Source: J095 sp964517605 (lineage in GTDB: Bacteria > Chloroflexota > Anaerolineae > 4572-78 > J111). Taken from it: a stretch of 64,000 nt of DNA. Positions 7,636 through 15,876 of this stretch are shown piece by piece; position 1 is the first letter of the stretch, and each line of letters begins with the position of its first letter. The stretch covers positions 1 to 64,000 of the forward strand of contig CAZFCE010000001.1 of NCBI GenBank assembly GCA_964517605.1, in the 5' to 3' direction. The notes beneath the pieces were generated by a model. It searched no databases. It worked only from the letters and a program-made list of their open reading frames with translations, and had not been told where the DNA came from. The position numbers and the translations under genes were made by a program.

Positions 7636-10596
7636 CTATTTGGCCATTTTGGCCAGCGCATCGTAAGTGGCGGTGCCGGCAATGCCGTAGTTGGCCAGTT
7701 CGGTGGCCCCGGCGGTGATATTATAATCCAGGTTCCACAGGAACATGGTGCCAACCCAGCCCCACTGCTTACCCATTTGATAGGCTTTGACGGTGTATTG
7801 CGCCTGTTTGTCAATGGTGTTTTCCTGGGCAAACGTAAAGCGGGCGTCGCCGGTAAAACGCCACACCGGCCAGCCAAATTCGGTGGGCCAGATGGTTTTA
7901 TTGCCGTCGCCGTTATCGGTCATAATCCGGTGGTACTCTTCCATAGTGTTGCGGAAGAAGAAGCTGCGGTGGTCGTCGTAACCGCGGGCGGGGTCAAAAT
8001 CGCCGCCCTGGTAAAGGGCATCCGGCGGGTTGGCAAAGCCGCTGGGGTGCGCGCCTACGGCGTCAAAGAAGTTTTTTGCGCCCAAAGCGTACATCTGGCG
8101 CAGGTATTCCAGGTCATCCAGAGCCACGGGCGGCGGCGCACCGGTGGGCGTGAGCGCCCCGCTCACCACAATCATATCGGGGTTGACGGATTTAATGCCG
8201 GTGTAGGCGGCCTTGAGCAGCGCCACATACGAGGCGGGGTTAATGCGGCCCTGCCCGCCGGCTTCGTAATACAGGTTTTGCTCGTTCCAGATTTCAATGG
8301 CAAAGACTTTGCCTTTGTAACGGTCGGCCACGCGCCCCACAAACTCGGCGTATTTAACCGGGTCTTGCGGCGGGCCTTCCACGCTTTTGTCGTCGTCGGC
8401 GGGACGCGCCCAATCGGGCGCTTTGGGAATACTGAGCAGCACTTTGATGCCGCTGCCGGCGTAGGTGTTGATAACATCATCCCAAAAGCCCCAGTTGTAA
8501 GAACCGGGAGCCGATTCAACTTCTTTCCAGGGCATTTGGAATTTTACCCAGTTAAAGCCCATCCCTTTGATTAGCCCCACGTTGGCTGATTTGTTGCCGC
8601 GCGGGTCAACCTGAATGCCGTAAGCAAACGGCAGGTTGCCCACCGACGATTGTACGGCGGGCGCGGCGGCTTCGGCGGATTTTTGGGATTGTTGCGGCGC
8701 GGCGGCCTCTCCGCCCCCACCGGATGATTTTTTCTCGGCCTTTTTATCCGGTTCCGGCGTGGGCGAAGGCTGCGGCGTAGGCGTGGGTTGCGGTGTGGGC
8801 GTGGGCACGGGGGTGGGCGTAGCCACCAGCAGAGCCACCGCGCCCCGGTCTACCGAGGCATTGGCATCGGCCTGGTTAGAGGCGATGGCGGCAACCACCT
8901 GGTATTGGCCGCCGGCGTCGGGGGCCGTCCAGCGGTAGTTGGGGTTGCTCAGGTTAACCACCTGTTCGGCAATAACGCCGCCATCTTGGTTTTGCACCCG
9001 CCACACCACATTAAACTTGTTTTCAACCGGCGGAATGACCAGATTGACAAATTTTTGGATAACGCCCCAAATTTCGGTATCGTTATCTTTGGCGAGCAGG
9101 TTTTGAATGGCCACGCCGCGCAGGTTGTACTGGGGCACAAATTGCAGCTTGCGGGCAACGCTGGCGGCGGTTTCCAGGTAAACGGTGTGTTGGGCGTTGT
9201 TTTGGTCGAGGTAGGCAAACCAGTAGGAGCCGCTGTTGGTATCAAACTGCACGCCGGTAGAGGCTTGCAGCCCGTTCAGCGTAAAATCAACCTGTTGGCC
9301 GGGCGATACCACGTTTTGCCCGCCCACAATCGAAACCGCGCCCAGCGGGGACAGCGCCTGCTGGTAGCTGATATCCTGAATGATGCCGTTAACTTGCAGC
9401 GTGCTGCGGGTGGTCAGCAACAACTGAATTTTGTAGCGATTAATTTCGCCCACGGCCCAGTTTAGCATGGATTCCATCTGGCCGTTGGGCACGTAGGCGC
9501 GGGGGTCGGGCGAGGTGGGCACTTTTACGGCGTTGGCCAGCCGGCCAATGGCCCGCCAATCATACGCGCCGGTTTCCCAGGTATCGGCAGAAACGGGGGT
9601 AGGCAACTCTACCCGCACCGAAAGCTGTTTGTCGGGGCCAATTTTTTGGCGCAGGGTTTCTAAAAAGGAGCTAAACTGGTTGCGCAACTGCGGCGAAATG
9701 CCCCGATAATCAATATCAATGCCGGGGTAGCCGTTGCGCTCAACCAAATCGGCCACGGCCTGGGCGTGTTGCTCGCGGGCGTCGGGGTCAATCAGCATGT
9801 TATCCACCAAATCAGACCGGATTGAGCCATCGGCGTACCAGTTGCGAATGGTGGGAATAACAATCACATTGGCCCCTTGCGCGGCGGCGGGCAGCGGCGC
9901 GGGGTCGCCGGTGAGTTGCCCGCCGGCATCCAGATAGATGCCTTCCGGGTTAATTTCCGACAGGGTGCTTTGCGCCGTGTCCGGCACAAAGGCGTTGGCG
10001 GCGTAATCGGCGGTAATGTGGGGCGTAACCGGGTGCGTTTGCATGGCGGCTACGTATTCCGGCACAAAATCCAGGTGAGATTCAATGCTGTCGTCGGTGG
10101 CGATAATCTGGCTGGGAATCCATTCCCAACTTTCGCCGTTCCACGAATACAAATCGAGGGTGTTGTACGGCTCGGATTCGTTGGGGATGGGCAGTTTGAT
10201 GGCCATGCCGGTGGGAGCCGTGCCTTTGACTTGAATGTGGTACAGCGGGCTTTTCATTACCAGGTTTTGGGGAATGTTTTCGGCGGCGGGGAGCAGGGTG
10301 CTACCGGCTGAGCCTTCTAAAAAGAGGCTGCGCGGAATGGCCGAAAGTTTTACCCGGAATGACCGGCTAATGCTATCCGGCAAAAAGGATAGCTGGGTGC
10401 CGTCGGGGTCTTGCACCGAGCCGCCATCCCGGCTGATGGATTCGTAATCAAAACTGAAAATGCGGTCCAGCAACGAAATGGGCGGTAATAAGACCGCGCT
10501 TAAAATAAGCAGCGGAATCAACACAAAATTGATGACAATGCCACCAAATCGGCTCTCAAAAATCATCTCCAAGGGGTTTTTTGAGCTCGATTTCAT
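7636..10596 (-). CDS. Membrane-anchored GH18-like plus GH-A two-domain protein (copy 1)
   Basis: 986 residues. Order: one N-terminal membrane helix (about 20-42); an extracellular region of unknown fold; a GH18-like barrel carrying GIDIDYRG at 292-299, where the glycosidase-18 signature DxxDxDxE would have Glu but R298 is present; a fibronectin-like stretch to about 590; a TPTP-rich linker (593-650); and a GH5/GH39-type clan GH-A barrel with acid/base E772 (IWNEQN) and nucleophile E906 (PTEFGW). The N-terminal barrel is therefore probably a binding or pseudo-enzyme module, the C-terminal one active. ATG at 10596 was preferred over an upstream ATG because it aligns with the start of the paralogue and has AGAGG 7-9 bases upstream. 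It is a tandem paralogue of the gene ending at 10779. Substrate unknown; envelope polysaccharide remodelling is inferred. Confidence 0.82.
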   Translation of the reverse strand: MKSSSKNPLEMIFESRFGGIVINFVLIPLLILSAVLLPPISLLDRIFSFDYESISRDGGSVQDPDGTQLSFLPDSISRSFRVKLSAIPRSLFLEGSAGSTLLPAAENIPQNLVMKSPLYHIQVKGTAPTGMAIKLPIPNESEPYNTLDLYSWNGESWEWIPSQIIATDDSIESHLDFVPEYVAAMQTHPVTPHITADYAANAFVPDTAQSTLSEINPEGIYLDAGGQLTGDPAPLPAAAQGANVIVIPTIRNWYADGSIRSDLVDNMLIDPDAREQHAQAVADLVERNGYPGIDIDYRGISPQLRNQFSSFLETLRQKIGPDKQLSVRVELPTPVSADTWETGAYDWRAIGRLANAVKVPTSPDPRAYVPNGQMESMLNWAVGEINRYKIQLLLTTRSTLQVNGIIQDISYQQALSPLGAVSIVGGQNVVSPGQQVDFTLNGLQASTGVQFDTNSGSYWFAYLDQNNAQHTVYLETAASVARKLQFVPQYNLRGVAIQNLLAKDNDTEIWGVIQKFVNLVIPPVENKFNVVWRVQNQDGGVIAEQVVNLSNPNYRWTAPDAGGQYQVVAAIASNQADANASVDRGAVALLVATPTPVPTPTPQPTPTPQPSPTPEPDKKAEKKSSGGGGEAAAPQQSQKSAEAAAPAVQSSVGNLPFAYGIQVDPRGNKSANVGLIKGMGFNWVKFQMPWKEVESAPGSYNWGFWDDVINTYAGSGIKVLLSIPKAPDWARPADDDKSVEGPPQDPVKYAEFVGRVADRYKGKVFAIEIWNEQNLYYEAGGQGRINPASYVALLKAAYTGIKSVNPDMIVVSGALTPTGAPPPVALDDLEYLRQMYALGAKNFFDAVGAHPSGFANPPDALYQGGDFDPARGYDDHRSFFFRNTMEEYHRIMTDNGDGNKTIWPTEFGWPVWRFTGDARFTFAQENTIDKQAQYTVKAYQMGKQWGWVGTMFLWNLDYNITAGATELANYGIAGTATYDALAKMAK
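7859..8304 (-). repeat. 446-bp tract identical to 11002-11447
   Basis: By base-by-base reading this stretch matches 11002-11447 without a difference (offset 3143), while flanking sequence diverges immediately (A/G at both edges). It covers most of the catalytic barrel, including both glutamates, of the two paralogues. The signature is recent gene conversion or very strong constraint; silent-site identity argues for conversion. Confidence 0.9.
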
Positions 10597-10718
10597 ACCT
10601 GATGCCTCTCTTTTCCTTCTTTTACAACTTTCATTAAACGCAACCTTTACCCCCTCACTTATTAGCTGTGGCAATTGTTCCCTAAACAGCCCACCACAGA
10701 TTTTTTTACAAAGTTGAT

Positions 10719-10746
10719 AGTATAAGTGTCTGGGTTAAATTGGCAA
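10719..10746 (-). promoter_or_regulatory. Possible promoter between the two giant paralogues
   Basis: On the minus strand TTGCCA (10746-10741) and TATACT (10724-10719) with a 16-base spacer. It would give copy 1 its own transcript with about 115 bases of leader. No convincing terminator was seen just after the stop at 10779, so read-through from copy 2 is also possible. Confidence 0.4.
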
Positions 10747-10778
10747 AATACAGAATTTACGCGGATTATCCCGGTTGT

Positions 10779-13733
10779 TTATTTGGCCATTTTGGCCAGC
10801 GCATCGTAAGTGGGCGTGCCGGCAATGCCGTAGTTGGCCAACTCGGAGTTGGCGGCGGTAACGTTGTAGTCCAGATTCCACAAGAACATGGTGCCAACCC
10901 AGCCCCACTCTTTGCCCATTTGGTAGGCTTTGACGGTGTATTGCGCCTGTTTTTCCACCGAGTTTTCCTGGGCAAAAACAAAGCGGGCGTCGCCGGTAAA
11001 GCGCCACACCGGCCAGCCAAATTCGGTGGGCCAGATGGTTTTATTGCCGTCGCCGTTATCGGTCATAATCCGGTGGTACTCTTCCATAGTGTTGCGGAAG
11101 AAGAAGCTGCGGTGGTCGTCGTAACCGCGGGCGGGGTCAAAATCGCCGCCCTGGTAAAGGGCATCCGGCGGGTTGGCAAAGCCGCTGGGGTGCGCGCCTA
11201 CGGCGTCAAAGAAGTTTTTTGCGCCCAAAGCGTACATCTGGCGCAGGTATTCCAGGTCATCCAGAGCCACGGGCGGCGGCGCACCGGTGGGCGTGAGCGC
11301 CCCGCTCACCACAATCATATCGGGGTTGACGGATTTAATGCCGGTGTAGGCGGCCTTGAGCAGCGCCACATACGAGGCGGGGTTAATGCGGCCCTGCCCG
11401 CCGGCTTCGTAATACAGGTTTTGCTCGTTCCAGATTTCAATGGCAAAAACTTTGCCTTTGTAGCGCTCGGCTACTTTGGCCACAAAGGCGGCGTAGGTTT
11501 TGGGGTCGGCGGGCGGGCCTTCTACGCTTTTGTCGTCGTCGGGAGGGCGCGCCCAGTTGGGCGCTTTGGGAATACTGAGCAGCACTTTAATGCCGCTGCC
11601 GGCATACGAGCCGATCACGTCATCCCACATGCCCCAGCCGTAATCGCCGGCAGCGCCTTCAACATCTTTCCAGGGCATTTGGAATTTTACCCAGTTAAAG
11701 CCCATCCCTTTAATCAGGCTGATGTTCTGGCCTTTGTTGCCGCGCGGGTCAACCTGAATGCCGTAATCAAACGGCAAATTGCCTTTAGAGGCGGCCACAG
11801 GAGCCGGCCCGGCGGGCGCTTCTTCTTTTTTGGCCGGCGCAGGTTCGGCGGGCTTGGCGGCAACCTCGGCCGGTTTGGGCGCGGGCGGCAGCGTGGCTGT
11901 GGCCTGCGGCGTGGGGCTGGCTTGCGGGGTTGGGCTGGGCGTGGGGCTGGGCGTGGCCACCAGCAAACTGATGTTACCGCGCGGCACGGCGGCGGTGGTA
12001 TCTTTGTTGGCGGCAATGGCGGCCTCTACCTGGAACTTGGTGCCGTTATCGGGTACCGTCCACTGGTAGTTGGGGTTGCTCAAATCCACGCTGTCTTCGG
12101 CCACAACGCCGCCATCCTGGTTTTGCACCCGCCACACCACCGAGTACTGGCTTTCGATGGGCGGAATAACCAGGTTGAGAAATTTATGGATAACGTCCCA
12201 AATCTGGGCGTCGTTGGCTTCGTTGAGCAGGTTTTCTATGGCCACGCCGCGCAGGTTGTATTGAGCCACAAATTGCAGTTTGCGGGCAATGCTGCCGGCG
12301 TTTTCCAGGTAAACTTTGCGTTGGGTGTTGTTTTGGTCCAGGTAGGTGTACCAGTAAGAGCCGTTGTTGCGGTCAAACTGAATGCCGGTGGTGGCGGGCA
12401 GCCCGCCCAAAGTAAAGTTCACTTTATCGCCGGGTTTAACCACGGTATTTTGGCTCACTTCTACCACCGTGCCCAGCGGCTCAAGCGCCTGTTTGTAGGT
12501 AATGTTGTGTAGCGCGCCGTTTACTTCTTCGGTGCTGAGGGTGGATAGCACCAACTGAATTTTGTAACGGTTAACCTGATTCACCGCCCAATCCAGCAGC
12601 GATTCCATTTTGCCGTCTTTGGTGTAATCGGCGGGGTTGGGCGAGGTGGGCACTTTGACCACATCGGCTAACAAGCCGATGGCCTGCCAATCATACGCGC
12701 CGGTTTCCCACTGGGCAGCGGATACCTGGTACGGGTAATCTACCCGCACCGATAGCAACTTGCTTTCGGGCAGGGCGGCGCGGAGTTCTTTTAAAAAGGT
12801 GGTAAATTCCTGGCGCAAATCCGGGTTAACGCCCCGGTAGTCAATATCAATGCCCTGGTAGGCGTTGCGCTGAATGGTATCCACAATGGCTTGCACGTGG
12901 CGCTGGCGGGTGGTTTCATCAATGATCATGTTTTCAACCAGGTCGGCGCGGGTCGAGCCATCGGCAAACCAGTTTTGAATGGTGGGCAGCACAATCAGGG
13001 TAGAATTGGTCAGTTCCGGCGGCAGTTTGATTTGCCCTTCCAGCCGGCCCCCGTCGCCAATAGCCAGGCCGTGCGGGTTTATTTCTACCAGCGTGTCTTT
13101 AACGTTATCAGAAATGGTGGCGTTGGGCATGTAATCGGTGGAAACATTGGGGTTTACCGGGTGGGTAGACATAACCACCACCGATTCGGGCGTAAAGTTT
13201 AATTCAGAAACCAGCACGCCCCCGTCATCGGCCAGTTTTTTGTGGGGCAACCACTGCCAGGCGTTGTTGTGCCAGGCGTACATATCCAGGTTGTTGAGGT
13301 TGTCAATATCGCCGGGGATGGGCACTTCAATCACCACATTGCTGGCCGGCGTGCCTACCCATTGAATGCGGTAAAAGGGGCTGCGCATAATCAGGTTGGG
13401 CGGAATACTTTCGGCGGCGGGAATCAGGCTGCTGCCCGCCGAGCCTTCCAGAAATTGGTTGCGCGGAATCACCGAAAGTTTGGCCCGGAACGATTCGGTC
13501 ATCCCCTGGGGCAAAAAGTCAATAGACATGCCATCCTGTTGCAGGTTGGCTCCGCTGGTGCTAATGGCGGTGTAGCCAATGCCCATAAGCCGGCTGCCCA
13601 GCGAAATGGGCGGCAAAAACAGCACCAGCAAAATCAGCGCCGGAATAAGGAGCAAGTTAACCAGCCAGCCGCTCCATTTGCCTTCGATCAGGCGTTCTAT
13701 CAGCAATACCAGGGGATTGGGTTTTTGAGCCAT
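10779..13733 (-). CDS. Membrane-anchored GH18-like plus GH-A two-domain protein (copy 2)
   Basis: 984 residues, same plan as copy 1: N-terminal membrane helix (about 22-44), extracellular region, GH18-like barrel with GIDIDYRG (294-301, R300 in place of the catalytic Glu), beta-rich segment, Ser/Thr/Pro then Pro/Ala/Lys linker (593-648), and clan GH-A barrel with E770 (IWNEQN) and E904 (PTEFGW). The two proteins differ widely in the N-terminal 650 residues and linker, but are identical over the core of the GH-A barrel (see 11002-11447). ATG at 13733 has GAGAG just upstream. It follows prmC after 58 bases on the same strand. Reuse of one catalytic domain behind diverging modules suggests the N-terminal parts specify location or ligand (inference). 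Confidence 0.82.
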   Translation of the reverse strand: MAQKPNPLVLLIERLIEGKWSGWLVNLLLIPALILLVLFLPPISLGSRLMGIGYTAISTSGANLQQDGMSIDFLPQGMTESFRAKLSVIPRNQFLEGSAGSSLIPAAESIPPNLIMRSPFYRIQWVGTPASNVVIEVPIPGDIDNLNNLDMYAWHNNAWQWLPHKKLADDGGVLVSELNFTPESVVVMSTHPVNPNVSTDYMPNATISDNVKDTLVEINPHGLAIGDGGRLEGQIKLPPELTNSTLIVLPTIQNWFADGSTRADLVENMIIDETTRQRHVQAIVDTIQRNAYQGIDIDYRGVNPDLRQEFTTFLKELRAALPESKLLSVRVDYPYQVSAAQWETGAYDWQAIGLLADVVKVPTSPNPADYTKDGKMESLLDWAVNQVNRYKIQLVLSTLSTEEVNGALHNITYKQALEPLGTVVEVSQNTVVKPGDKVNFTLGGLPATTGIQFDRNNGSYWYTYLDQNNTQRKVYLENAGSIARKLQFVAQYNLRGVAIENLLNEANDAQIWDVIHKFLNLVIPPIESQYSVVWRVQNQDGGVVAEDSVDLSNPNYQWTVPDNGTKFQVEAAIAANKDTTAAVPRGNISLLVATPSPTPSPTPQASPTPQATATLPPAPKPAEVAAKPAEPAPAKKEEAPAGPAPVAASKGNLPFDYGIQVDPRGNKGQNISLIKGMGFNWVKFQMPWKDVEGAAGDYGWGMWDDVIGSYAGSGIKVLLSIPKAPNWARPPDDDKSVEGPPADPKTYAAFVAKVAERYKGKVFAIEIWNEQNLYYEAGGQGRINPASYVALLKAAYTGIKSVNPDMIVVSGALTPTGAPPPVALDDLEYLRQMYALGAKNFFDAVGAHPSGFANPPDALYQGGDFDPARGYDDHRSFFFRNTMEEYHRIMTDNGDGNKTIWPTEFGWPVWRFTGDARFVFAQENSVEKQAQYTVKAYQMGKEWGWVGTMFLWNLDYNVTAANSELANYGIAGTPTYDALAKMAK
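11002..11447 (-). repeat. 446-bp tract identical to 7859-8304
   Basis: Partner of the conversion tract in the neighbouring paralogue. Both copies are in the same frame and orientation; the tract ends where copy 1 has G at 8305 and copy 2 has A at 11448. Confidence 0.9.
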
Positions 13734-13791
13734 AAATTCTCTCGTTCTTGAGTGTGCAAAAACAGTAGTTTAACCAGACAAAAAAATCGTG

Positions 13792-14658
13792 TCAAACTGC
13801 GGCGGCGGTATCCTTAACCACCAGCAGCCGGTCCAGGCCGGCCAAATCCGGCTTAATCTGGATGTTGGCCTGCGGAAAGTGCTGCCGGGCCAGCGCCGCT
13901 ACCGCCGGCCCCTGCGCAAATCCAATTTCGATCAGTATTGCGCCGCCCGGTTTTAGTTTTTTGGGAGATTGCGCCAGCAGTTGGGCAATAATTTCCAGGC
14001 CGGTTACGCCGCCCTCCAGCGCCAGCCGGGGTTCGTGGCGCTGCACTTCGGGCATGGTTTGCGCCAGTTCGGGCCGGCTAATGTAGGGCGGGTTGCTGGC
14101 GATAATATCAACCGCCGTGGGAATCGGCTCCAGCAGATTGCCGGCCACAAAGGTAATACGGTTTTCTACCCGGTGTTGGGCCGCGTTTTGCCGGGCAATG
14201 GCCAGCGCCGCCGGTGAAATATCGCCGGCCAGCAGGTTGGCGGCGGGCAAATGGCGGGCCAGCGTTACGGCAATGCAACCGCTGCCGGTGCCCACATCGG
14301 CAATGGTGGGCCGGGCCAGGTTGGCCGCCAGCTCCAGCGCGGTTTCTACCAGCAGTTCGGTTTCGGGCCGGGGAATAAGCACCGCCGGAGAAACAATAAA
14401 GTCCAGCGCAAAAAATTCTTTGTGGCCGGTAATGTAGGCCACCGGTTCGCGGTTGGCGCGGCGCGCAACAGCCTCCAAAAAGGATTGGCTTTGGCCGGCA
14501 TTGAGTTCGGCGTTGGGAAAAGTGTACAGCCAGGTTCGGTTTTTATTGAGCGTGTGCGCCAGCAGCACTTCGGCATCCAGTTGAGGGGTATCGCAGTGGG
14601 CGGCGGCAAGGCGCTGAACGGCTGTTTTTAAGGCAGCAACAACGGTGAGATTAAGCAT
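13792..14658 (-). CDS. prmC: Release factor glutamine methyltransferase PrmC (HemK)
   Basis: Methylates the glutamine of the GGQ motif in class I peptide release factors using S-adenosylmethionine, raising termination efficiency; cytoplasmic. The 288-residue product has the N-terminal helical domain with the IPRPETE motif (about 95-101), the SAM-binding loop DVGTGSG (121-127) and the catalytic NPPY (189-192). It follows prfA directly, the classical pairing. An ATG 24 bases further upstream (14682) lies inside a hairpin (14673-14700), so the start at 14658 is preferred; neither has a strong Shine-Dalgarno. Length is normal for the family. Confidence 0.93.
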   Translation of the reverse strand: MLNLTVVAALKTAVQRLAAAHCDTPQLDAEVLLAHTLNKNRTWLYTFPNAELNAGQSQSFLEAVARRANREPVAYITGHKEFFALDFIVSPAVLIPRPETELLVETALELAANLARPTIADVGTGSGCIAVTLARHLPAANLLAGDISPAALAIARQNAAQHRVENRITFVAGNLLEPIPTAVDIIASNPPYISRPELAQTMPEVQRHEPRLALEGGVTGLEIIAQLLAQSPKKLKPGGAILIEIGFAQGPAVAALARQHFPQANIQIKPDLAGLDRLLVVKDTAAAV

Positions 14659-14672
14659 TCTGTATAAAACAT

Positions 14673-14700
14673 GGCGGCCCACGGTTGTTGGTGGGCCGCC
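14673..14700 (-). terminator. Hairpin between prfA and prmC
   Basis: GGCGGCCCAC (14673-14682) pairs perfectly with GTGGGCCGCC (14691-14700) around 8 bases. On the minus strand it is followed by ATGTTTTATA, a weak T-rich tail. It begins 6 bases past the prfA stop; it may be an attenuating or processing hairpin rather than a full terminator, since prmC follows. Confidence 0.5.
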
Positions 14701-14705
14701 GGTAA

Positions 14706-15779
<1,074 letters not shown>

Positions 15780-15845
15780 ACATCCCTCTAAACAACAGTT
15801 AACCCGCCGGTGGGCGGGTTGGGGTAATCTTACAAACAATCCGGT

Positions 15846-15874
15846 ATGATAAATGAAGAACGGCGAGTCGTCAA
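15846..15874 (-). promoter_or_regulatory. Promoter of prfA-prmC
   Basis: On the minus strand TTGACG (15874-15869), 17-base spacer, TATCAT (15851-15846). It lies immediately past the stop codon of the sensor kinase gene (15877), so prfA need not depend on the kinase transcript. Confidence 0.6.
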
Positions 15875-15876
15875 AC

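Noticed and set aside
10740..12512. 590-codon plus-strand open frame opposite the GH18-like/GH-A gene
   Set aside because: It mirrors a real minus-strand gene with clear domains; the translation is low-complexity, rich in Gly, Val and His, with no ribosome-binding site. A parallel frame exists opposite the other paralogue simply because of shared DNA.
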